DNA of 41,820 nt, taken from NCBI GenBank assembly GCA_002774875.1, contig PCYM01000004.1, forward strand, positions 1-41,820. Direction: 5' to 3'. Below are positions 8,043 through 17,117 of the stretch, in pieces (within the stretch, counting starts at the first letter, position 1; the number at the start of each line of letters is the position of its first letter). The notes under the pieces are model-generated. The model was not told where the DNA came from. It did no database searches and saw only the letters and a list, made by a program, of their open reading frames with translations. A program made the translations under genes and the position numbers. The DNA comes from Candidatus Uhrbacteria bacterium CG10_big_fil_rev_8_21_14_0_10_50_16 (GTDB taxonomy: Bacteria; Patescibacteriota; Patescibacteriia; UBA9934; UBA11717).

Positions 8043-8153
8043 GGTACATGGCTTTAAATAATCCGCAAGGAGTCGTCGCCGTACTGGTTTTTTGCCTGCG
8101 TCTGCTAAAGATTGGGTCGACGCCCAACACGGATTATTTAGAAGCAACGTACC
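8043..8153. repeat. Imperfect 111-bp inverted repeat
   Basis: Ends are GGTAC (8043-8047) and GTACC (8149-8153). Inside are AAATAATCCG (8056-8065) and its exact complement CGGATTATTT (8130-8139), and the centre holds TTGGGTCGACGCCCAA (8113-8128), itself nearly palindromic. It is distinct from the neighbouring array. It could be a small non-autonomous element or a decayed one. Confidence 0.5.
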
Positions 8154-8174
8154 TCGCTCCTACATTGCCAGAAT

Positions 8175-8894
8175 CCTTCGCCAAGCACCCTTATCTTCAA
8201 ACACATGCGTTTTGAGAATCTTTCGCATAGGCTTCAGCTTTCAAAACACATGTGTTCTCGGGGGCGAAGACCTTGATTCCTTCGCCGAGGATCCTTATCT
8301 TCAAACACATGCGTTTTGAGAATCTTTCGCATAGGCTTCAGCTTTAAAAACACACGTGTTCTTGGGGACGAAGACCTAGATTCCTTCGCCGAGGATCCTT
8401 ATCTTCAAACACATGCGTTTTAAGAGTACTCGCAGGCTCATACTTTAAAACACACGTGTTCTCGGGGGCGAAGGGCTGGATTCCTTCGCCGAGTACACTC
8501 ATCTTCAAACACATGCGTTTTGAGAATCTTTCGCATAGGCTTCAGCTTTCAAAACACACGTGTTCTCGGGGGCGAAGACCTTGATTCCTTCGCCGAGGAT
8601 CCTTATCTTCAAACACATGCGTTTTGAGAATCTTTCGCATAGGCTTCAGCTTTAAAAACACACGTGTTCTTGGGGACGAAGACCTAGATTCCTTCGCCGA
8701 GGATCCTTATCTTCAAACACATGCGTTTTAAGAGTACTCGCAGGCTCATACTTTAAAACACACGTGTTCTCGGGGGCGAAGGGCTGGATTCCTTCGCCGA
8801 GTACACTCATCTTCAAACACATGCGTTTTGAGAATCTTTCGCATAGGCTTCAGCTTTCAAAACACACGTGTTCTCGGGGGCGAAGGGCTGGATA
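8175..8894. repeat. Tandem array of seven ~104-bp hairpin repeats with A-B-C higher-order pattern
   Basis: Units start with CCTTCGCC at 8175, 8279, 8383, 8483, 8587, 8691 and 8791; lengths are 104, 104, 100, 104, 104, 100, 104. Three variants alternate as A B C A B C A. By eye the second B and C copies are identical to the first, so a 308-bp block was duplicated recently. Each unit is an imperfect palindrome: CTTCGCC pairs with GGCGAAG (8484-8490 with 8571-8577 in one A unit), and an 18-nt inner arm (8508-8525) pairs with 8547-8564. Variants A and C keep inner pairing with different bases (TTTTGA/TCAAAA versus TTTTAA/TTAAAA). No protein frame runs through it. Confidence 0.92.
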
Positions 8895-8926
8895 GATCAA
8901 GTCAGATCAGATCGTGAGCAACCATC

Positions 8927-9021
8927 CGTCATTGCGAGTTTCACGAAGCAATCTTATTTATTCAGCAAAATTCTGCAAAATCAATTAAGGTTGCTTTGTC
9001 GTAGAACTCCGCGCAATGACG
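8927..9021. repeat. Palindromic element CGTCATTGCG...CGCAATGACG (95 bp)
   Basis: Perfect 10-bp terminal inverted repeats CGTCATTGCG (8927-8936) and CGCAATGACG (9012-9021), with GAAGCAATCTT and AAGGTTGCTTTG forming a second stem inside. From memory, the CGTCATTGCGAG...GAAGCAATC type of repeat is found dispersed in many unrelated bacterial genomes. Here it sits between the 104-bp array and the nusG terminator. Confidence 0.7.
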
Positions 9022-9027
9022 ACCAAT

Positions 9028-9048
9028 AAAAAACCGCCCCTAAGGGCG
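9028..9048 (-). terminator. Intrinsic terminator of secE-nusG
   Basis: Minus strand CGCCC-TTAG-GGGCG (9035-9048) followed by GTTTTTTATT, directly after the nusG stop. It uncouples nusG from the downstream rplK. Confidence 0.85.
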
Positions 9049-9052
9049 ATTC

Positions 9053-9598
9053 TTAAACGGGGGTCACTTGTAAGAAGTCCAGCTCCACGGGTGTTTCGCG
9101 GCCAAACATATTGACCAACACCTTGATCTTTCCGCGTTGCTCATCAATCTCACTCACCTTTCCTTCAAAGTTTTTAAACGGTCCATCGATGATTTTTACG
9201 AGGTCGTTTACACGCACATCGATCGTAAATTCAGGTTCGTTGATTCCCATACGCTTCTGTAGAGATGTGATCTCTTCTTCGGACAGTGGTGTTGGGGTGA
9301 CTCCGGATCCAATAAATCCAGTAACGCTCGGCGTGTTGCGAACTACATACCATGAATCATCGTTCACAAACATTTCAATTAGGACGTAGCCTGGAAAGAT
9401 CTTTTCTTCAACAACTTTGCGCTTTCCGTTCTTGATCTTAATTTTCTTTTCTTTTGGAATGAGGATATTGAAAATTTTATCTCCCATGTCCATGGAGTCG
9501 ATGCGCTGTTTGAGGTTCTGCACCACATTTTCCTCATATCCCGAGTAGGTGTGAATTGCATACCAGCGTCGCCCAAGATTTCCGGTTTGTTTTGCCAT
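9053..9598 (-). CDS. nusG: Transcription termination/antitermination factor NusG
   Basis: NusG binds the RNA polymerase clamp and links transcription to Rho or to the ribosome. The 181-residue product contains the NGN domain (RRWYAIHTYSGYEENV, FPGYVLIEM, WYVVRNTPSVTGFIG) and a C-terminal KOW domain (VNDLVKIIDGPFKNFEGKV, GKIKVLVNMFGRETPVEL). Length is normal and there is no extra domain. It follows secE by 18 nt and shares its transcript. Confidence 0.97.
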   Translation of the reverse strand: MAKQTGNLGRRWYAIHTYSGYEENVVQNLKQRIDSMDMGDKIFNILIPKEKKIKIKNGKRKVVEEKIFPGYVLIEMFVNDDSWYVVRNTPSVTGFIGSGVTPTPLSEEEITSLQKRMGINEPEFTIDVRVNDLVKIIDGPFKNFEGKVSEIDEQRGKIKVLVNMFGRETPVELDFLQVTPV

Positions 9599-9616
9599 AC
9601 AGTACGTGTTTCCTCC

Positions 9617-9817
9617 TTAGATAAGAACTTGCAACAAAAGCGTGAAGATATAATCAAGAACGCCAAAGAACGCAGCAACTAATAAGGTGATACCAATCAC
9701 GAGGGCACTGTAACGCATGGTTTCCTTACGTGTTGGCCAGGTAATTTTTTTGGACTCTTCAATAGAGTCGCGCACGTAGTCGCGGAGGCGAGCAACGAGG
9801 TTCTTGGTTTGGGTCAT
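9617..9817 (-). CDS. secE: Preprotein translocase subunit SecE
   Basis: Small essential subunit of the SecYEG channel. From the ATG at 9817 the protein has 66 residues: a charged amphipathic helix with the conserved DSIEESKKITWPTRKET, then one membrane span (ALVIGITLLVAAFFGVLDYIF). This is the minimal one-span form. A longer frame exists upstream but runs through the promoter and leader, so the MTQTKN start is preferred. The gene leads the secE-nusG transcript. Confidence 0.93.
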   Translation of the reverse strand: MTQTKNLVARLRDYVRDSIEESKKITWPTRKETMRYSALVIGITLLVAAFFGVLDYIFTLLLQVLI

Positions 9818-9854
9818 AGAGATGCCATTGGCCAATAGGCCATTTTTGTATCTT

Positions 9855-9872
9855 AAAACCCCCGCAAGGGGG
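9855..9872 (-). promoter_or_regulatory. Terminator-like hairpin in the secE leader (possible attenuator)
   Basis: Minus strand CCCCC-TTGC-GGGGG (9859-9872) followed by TTTT (9855-9858), placed between the secE promoter and the secE start. No gene upstream on this strand needs a terminator here. After it comes GGCCTATTGGCC, which could form an alternative pairing. Control by premature termination is an inference. Confidence 0.55.
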
Positions 9873-9882
9873 ATATGCAGCA

Positions 9883-9911
9883 ATACTAGGTCATGGGGAC
9901 GTTTTTGTCAA
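9883..9911 (-). promoter_or_regulatory. Promoter of secE-nusG
   Basis: Minus strand consensus TTGACA (9906-9911), 17-nt spacer, TAGTAT (9883-9888). The leader to the secE ATG is about 60 nt. Confidence 0.75.
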
Positions 9912-9976
9912 CTCGCAGTTGACGCAGGTCGCAAGATAGGGCAATCTAGAATTGGGTCCCAAACACAGGAGGGTGC

Positions 9977-10390
9977 ATGGGTTGTGGAAGACGTCGAGGC
10001 GGAAGTGGAAACGGTAGACATCGCGTGCAGACGTGCGATTCCTTTCCGGCGTTAAGACCGGTACAGGACGAGAGTCTCACAGGGCTATGTGAGGCGATGG
10101 CAAGGCACCTGCGGCAGTTTGAAGAAGCGGAGCTGCGAGGAGACAAGGATCCGTACAGGGGTGCGTTTGCTCTGTTGCGCGCCTTGTGCAACAGGCGAGA
10201 AGTGACGCTGAGTCGCATGACGCTTTTGAAATACAGAAGCGGGTACTGTGGCTTCAAGTGCACTGTGGGGGAGGGTGGAGATAAACTGGAATTGATCTGG
10301 CATCGTATGGAGGGTGAGGAGTGGTCCTTACAGTTTGGCAAACTCTCCACCGCGGTTCAGTTCAAGACAATTGTTTTGCTCGGGTTCTAG
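9977..10390 (+). CDS. GC-rich orphan hypothetical protein (137 aa)
   Basis: The ATG at 9977 follows CAGGAGGGTGC, a strong Shine-Dalgarno site, and the frame ends just before a hairpin terminator, so a real monocistronic gene is likely. The N-terminus is Gly/Arg-rich (MGCGRRRGGSGNGRHR). A helical segment (LCEAMARHLRQFEEAELRGD) follows, then a C-terminal half that may be beta-rich (GYCGFKCTVGEGGDKLELIW, EWSLQFGKLS). It has five Cys but no clear zinc-binding spacing. No family recognised. DNA is GC-richer than the flanking secE and gyrB genes and the gene is antisense to both, as for the other orphan genes in the window. Confidence 0.55.
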   Translation: MGCGRRRGGSGNGRHRVQTCDSFPALRPVQDESLTGLCEAMARHLRQFEEAELRGDKDPYRGAFALLRALCNRREVTLSRMTLLKYRSGYCGFKCTVGEGGDKLELIWHRMEGEEWSLQFGKLSTAVQFKTIVLLGF

Positions 10391-10401
10391 GTGTACAACG
10401 A

Positions 10402-10444
10402 TTCGGTCGGCGGGAACCTCCCGTGCGGCCGAACACTTTTTTTC
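10402..10444 (+). terminator. Intrinsic terminator of the 9977 orphan gene
   Basis: TTCGG (10402-10406) pairs with CCGAA (10429-10433) in a long GC-rich stem that includes CGGGAACCTCCCG, followed by CACTTTTTTT. Confidence 0.75.
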
Positions 10445-10450
10445 AACAAA

Positions 10451-10472
10451 AAAACAGAGAGGTAACTCCCTG
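10451..10472 (-). terminator. Intrinsic terminator of gyrB
   Basis: Minus strand CAGGGAG-TTAC-CTCTCTG (10455-10472) followed by TTTTTTTG, 13 nt past the gyrB stop. Confidence 0.8.
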
Positions 10473-10484
10473 TTTTTCTTTTGA

Positions 10485-12626
<2,142 letters not shown>

Positions 12627-12631
12627 TCACT

Positions 12632-13606
12632 ATGGGAATCTGGCCACTAGGAGGAGGCTCAAAAGAGCCTGTGCAGCCGCAAGGCGCCATCGATCCAAAC
12701 GAGGGTCCTACGCTTACAACCGTCGGAAAAGAATTTGATAAGCGCTATAAACGGGACGTTTGGTGGATTGAGCATAAAACACAGCTGCGCACAGCAGGGG
12801 TTGTCTTTCTGTTTGCCGTTGAAGGTTTATTGGGATTAATTGGACTTTGGGCGTTTGCCGATTATTTTCTCATTAACTATGTAGAGGAGGGGCGGCTTGT
12901 AGAATCATTTTTTGCAGGTGCAGAAAATTTGCACGCGGTCGTGCAGACACAGGTACCTCAGGCATTGGATTTGGGAAACGTACAGATTTTGCCTACACAA
13001 GGAAAATTTGACGTACTGGCCATGATCACGAATCCAAATGCGGATCATGTGGCACAGGTTCGGTATCGGATCGTATATGACGATCGAGAGACAGAAGAAC
13101 GTACGGCGATTCTCTTACAAGAAACAACTATGCCACTTGTGGCGTTTAATGTGGATCAACCAAGGCCGCGTAATCCGCGTGTATTAATTGATCAAGTGGA
13201 ATGGTGGCGTATCGATGCTCATGCAGTACCGGATCCAATTGCGTGGAAACAGGCACGTTTAAATATTGCGTTCGATAATCTTCAACAAGATACGGGGTTA
13301 CAGATTGGGGATCAGGTTGTGAGTCGTACGCTTGCCGATATTACCAATAAGACAGGGTTTGGGTATTATTCAATCGATGTTTTTGTTTTGTTGAAGCGCG
13401 GTGGTTCGGTAATAGGTGTGAATAGAACCGTTATGTCCAATCTGCTTCCACGCGAAGAACGTCCTTTTCAGCTGGATTGGTTCGGAGGTTCACCGGTGGC
13501 ACAAACGATCGAAGTCTATCCAATCGTAAATTTGTTTGATGATTCGGTTTATTTGTCCAGCGATACGACGCCAGCTACCGATAGACGCGATACATTGAAG
13601 CGATAA
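12632..13606 (+). CDS. Membrane-anchored hypothetical protein (324 aa)
   Basis: A cytosolic N-terminus of about 50 residues (ending KRDVWWIEHKTQLR) precedes one membrane span (TAGVVFLFAVEGLLGLIGLWAFADYF), leaving about 240 residues outside. The outer part looks like beta domains: GKFDVLAMITNPNADHVAQV with YRIVYDD resembles the FxLYD/DUF3426 type of extracytoplasmic domain, where an NPN motif opens an Ig-like fold. This is a tentative comparison. The gene diverges from gyrB, has its own leaderless-type promoter and a terminator, and precedes rodA. An envelope role is plausible but only inferred from topology and position. Confidence 0.75.
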   Translation: MGIWPLGGGSKEPVQPQGAIDPNEGPTLTTVGKEFDKRYKRDVWWIEHKTQLRTAGVVFLFAVEGLLGLIGLWAFADYFLINYVEEGRLVESFFAGAENLHAVVQTQVPQALDLGNVQILPTQGKFDVLAMITNPNADHVAQVRYRIVYDDRETEERTAILLQETTMPLVAFNVDQPRPRNPRVLIDQVEWWRIDAHAVPDPIAWKQARLNIAFDNLQQDTGLQIGDQVVSRTLADITNKTGFGYYSIDVFVLLKRGGSVIGVNRTVMSNLLPREERPFQLDWFGGSPVAQTIEVYPIVNLFDDSVYLSSDTTPATDRRDTLKR

Positions 13607-13608
13607 CC

Positions 13609-13634
13609 AAAAGAGTCCGAGAGGCTCTTTTTTT
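13609..13634 (+). terminator. Intrinsic terminator after the 12632 gene
   Basis: AAAGAGTCC-GAGA-GGCTCTTT followed by TTTT, immediately behind the stop codon. Confidence 0.85.
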
Positions 13635-13669
13635 GGATCTGTGCAGCTTTAGACGACGTCTGCGGAGCG

Positions 13670-13678
13670 TGATAGGAT
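13670..13678 (+). promoter_or_regulatory. Extended -10 promoter of rodA, leaderless arrangement
   Basis: TGA-TAGGAT (13670-13678) with six bases to the ATG at 13685. It is the same string as the box before gatB. Confidence 0.5.
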
Positions 13679-13684
13679 CGTTCT

Positions 13685-14800
13685 ATGAATAAGTACACGC
13701 GTCTTCTTGCACAATTTGATTGGGTCCTTGCCGTTGCAGTTTTTGTGCTGCTTGTGCTTGGATTTTCCGCACTATATGGAATCGGCCTTGCGTCCGCGCC
13801 TCCGGATTTTACTAACGTGACAAAACAGCTGATTGCGTTAGGTATTGGACTTATGGTGGGTGTGATGTTGATGCTTTGGAACTACAAGCAACTGCGAAGC
13901 TATGCGGGGACGTTATTTGCGATTGGCACAGGACTTCTGTTGAGCGTGGTGTTGTTTGGTGTCACACGTCGTGGAACAACAGGTTGGTTCGATTTGGGAA
14001 TCGTGGATGTACAGCCGGTGGAATTTGCAAAGATTATTTTAGTTATTGCGGTTGCGGCAATTTTTGCGCGACGCTCTCGCCGGTACATGGGTTGGCGCGA
14101 GTTAATTGCAACAGGAATTCCCGTTACAATCTATGTCGGGCTCGTGATGTTACAGCCCGACTTTGGATCCGCGGCGTTAATGATTGGTGTATGGGGGATT
14201 ATGGTGTTGTTTGCGGGCCTGAATAAAAAAATTATCGCTGTATTGGCGGGCGGGGGATTATTGGCGGGTATCGCTGCCTGGCTTGTTGTCTTTCAAGAGT
14301 TTCAAAAGAATCGTATCTTAACGTTTTTAAATCCAGATTTAGATCCGTTGGGCCAGGGGTACAATGTGACGCAAGCAAAGATTGCGATTGGGGCTGGGCG
14401 CATGTTTGGTCGGGGACTTGGTCTGGGGTCGCAGAGTCAACTCAAGTTTTTGCCCGAGGCACAGACAGATTTTATTTTTGCTGCAATTGCAGAAGAACTC
14501 GGGTTTGTGGGGATTGTTCTCATCTTGTCGGCCTTTGCTGTGCTTTTTTGGCGACTTTGGATCTTGATCAGAAACACACGCGATGAATTCTCTGCTTTTT
14601 TGATCGTGGGGCTTGGAGCGTTGTTGTTTTTGCAGATGCTGGTGAATGTGGCGATGAACTTGGGGCTCATGCCGGTTACAGGTCTTCCACTTCCATTTGT
14701 GAGTTATGGAGGAACGTCACTTATGGCGAGTCTAATCATTCTTGGTTTGATTGCAAGCGTTGTCATTCGTACACCGATCAATCGTAATCTGACGAGTTAA
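13685..14800 (+). CDS. rodA: SEDS-family peptidoglycan glycosyltransferase RodA
   Basis: SEDS proteins polymerise lipid II into glycan strands in the cytoplasmic membrane; RodA works in cell elongation with a class B penicillin-binding protein. The 371-residue product has about ten membrane spans and the family motifs VQPVEFAKI, LQPDFGSAALM, GLGLGSQSQLKFLPEAQTDF, AAIAEELGFVG and GLPLPFVSYGGTSLM. The motif AQTDFIFA and the short N-terminus favour RodA over FtsW, although CPR genomes often carry a single SEDS gene whose role is not certain. No mreB or pbp gene is adjacent. There is no Shine-Dalgarno site. Confidence 0.88.
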   Translation: MNKYTRLLAQFDWVLAVAVFVLLVLGFSALYGIGLASAPPDFTNVTKQLIALGIGLMVGVMLMLWNYKQLRSYAGTLFAIGTGLLLSVVLFGVTRRGTTGWFDLGIVDVQPVEFAKIILVIAVAAIFARRSRRYMGWRELIATGIPVTIYVGLVMLQPDFGSAALMIGVWGIMVLFAGLNKKIIAVLAGGGLLAGIAAWLVVFQEFQKNRILTFLNPDLDPLGQGYNVTQAKIAIGAGRMFGRGLGLGSQSQLKFLPEAQTDFIFAAIAEELGFVGIVLILSAFAVLFWRLWILIRNTRDEFSAFLIVGLGALLFLQMLVNVAMNLGLMPVTGLPLPFVSYGGTSLMASLIILGLIASVVIRTPINRNLTS

Positions 14801-14818
14801 AGTAGTTTGCCAAGACCG

Positions 14819-14827
14819 TGTTATACT
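14819..14827 (+). promoter_or_regulatory. Extended -10 promoter of the zinc-ribbon gene, leaderless arrangement
   Basis: TGT-TATACT (14819-14827), then six bases to the ATG at 14834. The 14814-14827 region (GACCGTGTTATACT) closely resembles the promoter at 12614. Confidence 0.65.
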
Positions 14828-14833
14828 GCTTCT

Positions 14834-15178
14834 ATGAACACATCGACCCCTCATTTTCTTGTGGAAGGACTCCGACTTGTTTCAGTATGCCCAGGATGTA
14901 AAAAGGACGGTGTAACTGACGTGCATATTTTGAAGTCGGACGCAAAAACAGGGCTTGTCCATGTGACCTGTCAGACCTGTGGACACACGTTATTAGCTTA
15001 TCTTGAGCGGCAAACAGGCGGGGTGAGCTGTGTGGGCTTGGTGACGGATTTGAGCCTGAGCGATACAAAACGCTTTTTGCAGCGGCCCAGTTTAACCACG
15101 GAAGACGTTCTTTTGGCCCACAAGAGCCTCACATCGGCTCATTTTATGGATACGGTGTTGCGCCCGCGTTGTTCTTGA
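14834..15178 (+). CDS. Small zinc-ribbon protein of unknown function
   Basis: The 114-residue product has CPGC (residues 19-22) and CQTCG (46-50), a four-cysteine knuckle pair 27 residues apart that would bind one zinc as in rubredoxin-like ribbons. The C-terminal half is helical and ends with the short LRPRCS tail. The start at 14834 is fixed by the -10 box six bases upstream. The longer frame would include the promoter. Its stop overlaps the -35 region of the rplY promoter. No partner or reaction can be read from the sequence. Confidence 0.75.
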   Translation: MNTSTPHFLVEGLRLVSVCPGCKKDGVTDVHILKSDAKTGLVHVTCQTCGHTLLAYLERQTGGVSCVGLVTDLSLSDTKRFLQRPSLTTEDVLLAHKSLTSAHFMDTVLRPRCS

Positions 15179-15203
15179 CAGAAACGTGGCATTCTGGCAC
15201 ACT
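15175..15203 (+). promoter_or_regulatory. Promoter and leader of rplY
   Basis: TTGACA (15175-15180), overlapping the upstream stop codon, a 17-nt spacer and CACACT (15198-15203). The leader is about 80 nt and contains GGAGCACGGGTTCCGTCC (from 15233), a small hairpin. Confidence 0.5.
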
Positions 15204-15290
15204 GCGGCCACAGAAAGATGACATGGGATTTGGAGCACGGGTTCCGTCCTGGGTCAAAAAGCTATTTCTTGGTATCGATAACCTTCAACT

Positions 15291-15962
15291 ATGGACCGAA
15301 TGACATTACACGCGACCGCGCGTGAGGCAACAACCGCCCCAGCTGATGTACGTGCAGAAGCGCGTATTCCTGTTGTAATTTATGGTGGTGAGCGCACAGG
15401 AGCACAGTCTCTTACAGTGAATCACAGCGAGTTTATTAAGATGTATCGCAATGTCACGCCAAGTACGTTGATCGATGTAGACATCGATGGAACGGTTGTG
15501 CAGGCATTGATCGGAGAGGTGCAATATCACGCCGTGACAGATGCTATTTTACATATTGATTTGCGCCAGGTAGATCTTACACAGCCCGTAAAGACGATCA
15601 TTGAGTTGGCATTCCTTGGGGAAGCACCTGCCGTAAAGATGTATGGAGGAACATTAATCACGAGCCGAAACAAGGTTGCGGTTCAGGCATTACCAGAAAA
15701 GCTCGTGTCACGAATCGAAATTGATTTGAGCTTTTTGGACACGTTTGAAAAATCTATTCATTTGCGAGATATTGTCCTCCCAGAAGGTGTAGAGTTGATG
15801 GATGAGGCAAGCGCGTCCGTCGTGATTGTAAAACCACCAAAATCTAGTGCACAGATTGCTGCAGAGAAAGCGGAAGATGTTGCTGCAGACGCAGAGGTTG
15901 CAAGCGCACCTGTAGAGGCTCCAGCGGAGGCAGAAGCGACAGAAGAGAAGAAGGAGGCATAA
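15291..15962 (+). CDS. rplY: Ribosomal protein L25 (general stress protein CTC type)
   Basis: Binds 5S rRNA in the large subunit. The 223-residue product has the N-terminal L25 domain (LHATAREATTAPADVRAEARIPVVIYGG) and the long beta domain of the CTC/TL5 form (RQVDLTQPVKTIIELAFLGEAP). It ends in an Ala/Glu-rich acidic tail (EAPAEAEATEEKKEA) typical of the longer type. The usual GKGxxRRLR of the 5S-binding region is weaker here (APADVRAEARI). The start could also be the second Met at 15300. The DUF3048 gene follows after two bases. Confidence 0.9.
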   Translation: MDRMTLHATAREATTAPADVRAEARIPVVIYGGERTGAQSLTVNHSEFIKMYRNVTPSTLIDVDIDGTVVQALIGEVQYHAVTDAILHIDLRQVDLTQPVKTIIELAFLGEAPAVKMYGGTLITSRNKVAVQALPEKLVSRIEIDLSFLDTFEKSIHLRDIVLPEGVELMDEASASVVIVKPPKSSAQIAAEKAEDVAADAEVASAPVEAPAEAEATEEKKEA

Positions 15963-15964
15963 AA

Positions 15965-17062
15965 ATGTCAAAACGATTACAGAAAAAACACGATATACGA
16001 GAGACCTGGTTCTCTCGTATGACCACAGGAACGGACGGAGCTCAGAAACAGGCTCCGTTTTTCCTTTTGCTGAGTATTGCCGTTTTGGCGATGGTTGGAT
16101 TGGGGATTGCGCTCAGAAAGCCGCAGGCGCCCATGATCCCAGAACCAGAGGTGCCGCCGATGGAGGCGGGCTACCAAGGTCCTCGCAATGCATTAACGGG
16201 TGAGCCGACGAGCGAGGATGTACGACCAGCCGTCATTGCGGTGATGGTGGAAAATCCGGTGGATGTGCGTCCACAATCGGGAGTGAATAGGGCGTTTATG
16301 GTGTTTGAGGCACCCGTTGAAGGGAACATTACACGATGGATGGTCCTATTTGGCGCCGATGTGGAGATCAAGGAAGTTGGCCCTGTGCGAAGCGCACGAC
16401 CGTACTACGTGGAATGGGCACTTGGATGGGATGCATTGTACGCACACGTGGGTGGAAGTCCTGAGGCGTTGGATTTGATTCATGCGCAAGGTGTACATGA
16501 TTTGGATGAGTTTTTCTGGGGGTCCACATTTTGGCGATCGCAACGAACCGGTGCACCACATAATGTGTTTACGGAATCTGTGCGATTGACCGCCGCCTGG
16601 GATAAAATTGTTACGGATGTGGTAGTTTATGGGGATCGATTATTTAAAGACAATCTCGCCGTTGAAGAACGTGTAGCGGCGCAAACGGTGCATGTGGATT
16701 TTAGTCACTCGCAGTACGATGTCTATTGGGAGTATCAGCCCGAGAGTAATGATTACCTGCGAAGGCAAACGGGATTGGTGAGCAAGATGCGCGATGGGTC
16801 ACCATTGATCGCCAACAACGTTGCGGTGATGTTTACGGACGTGGAGACGATCGATGAAAAAGGCCGTAAACGGATTCGCACGATTGGTGAAGGTGATGCG
16901 ACGGTGGTGCAAGATGGTGTGTTGATTGAGGCGACGTGGGAGAAGACCTCACGCGACGCGATGCTGCGATTTTACCGTAAGGACGGAGAGGAGATTACGT
17001 GGAATCCTGGCGTCACATGGGTGGAGGTACTGCCGATTGGACACACGGTTGAGGAGCTTTAG
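15965..17062 (+). CDS. DUF3048 (YerB-like) membrane-anchored protein
   Basis: The 365-residue protein has a basic N-terminus, one membrane span (FFLLLSIAVLAMVGLGIAL, residues about 32-50) and an outer domain with the DUF3048 pattern: LTGEPTSEDVRPAVIAVMVEN, RPQSGVNRAFMVFEAPVEG, GPVRSARPYYVEWALGWDAL and VHVGGSPEALDLI, then APHNVFT. The family is widespread in Gram-positives and CPR and its biochemical role is not established; YerB of Bacillus is a lipoprotein. The start has a good Shine-Dalgarno AAGGAGGCATAAAA inside rplY. The first 35 codons contain two hairpins, the second shaped like a terminator, so expression after rplY may be modulated. Confidence 0.88.
   Translation: MSKRLQKKHDIRETWFSRMTTGTDGAQKQAPFFLLLSIAVLAMVGLGIALRKPQAPMIPEPEVPPMEAGYQGPRNALTGEPTSEDVRPAVIAVMVENPVDVRPQSGVNRAFMVFEAPVEGNITRWMVLFGADVEIKEVGPVRSARPYYVEWALGWDALYAHVGGSPEALDLIHAQGVHDLDEFFWGSTFWRSQRTGAPHNVFTESVRLTAAWDKIVTDVVVYGDRLFKDNLAVEERVAAQTVHVDFSHSQYDVYWEYQPESNDYLRRQTGLVSKMRDGSPLIANNVAVMFTDVETIDEKGRKRIRTIGEGDATVVQDGVLIEATWEKTSRDAMLRFYRKDGEEITWNPGVTWVEVLPIGHTVEEL
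15996..16067 (+). promoter_or_regulatory. Tandem hairpins, the second terminator-like, inside the DUF3048 coding start
   Basis: A perfect 10-bp stem ATACGAGAGA (15996-16005) / TCTCTCGTAT (16012-16021) is followed by ACGGAGC (16036-16042) / GCTCCGT (16053-16059) and TTTTCCTTTT. The second hairpin meets the usual criteria for an intrinsic terminator although it lies in codons 24-35. It may end most rplY transcripts and be disrupted by translating ribosomes. Confidence 0.6.
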
Positions 17063-17090
17063 AACCACAGTTCTTAGAGAAAAATTTTGC

Positions 17091-17117
17091 CCCCGGGCCA
17101 GTCCGGCTCGGGGTTTT
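17091..17117 (+). terminator. Intrinsic terminator of rplY-DUF3048
   Basis: CCCCGGGCC (17091-17099), loop AGTCC, GGCTCGGGG (17105-17113), then TTTT. Confidence 0.85.

Noticed and set aside
8092-8319. 75-aa plus-strand ORF
   Set aside because: It runs from the 111-bp inverted repeat into the hairpin array and is explained by the repeat sequence.
8175-8894. CRISPR array
   Set aside because: The whole 100-104-bp unit repeats with no unique spacers, and no cas genes are present.
8175-8894. Integron attC array
   Set aside because: No gene cassettes lie between the units, I see no GTTRRRY core sites, and the nearby recombinase lacks the integron-specific insertion.
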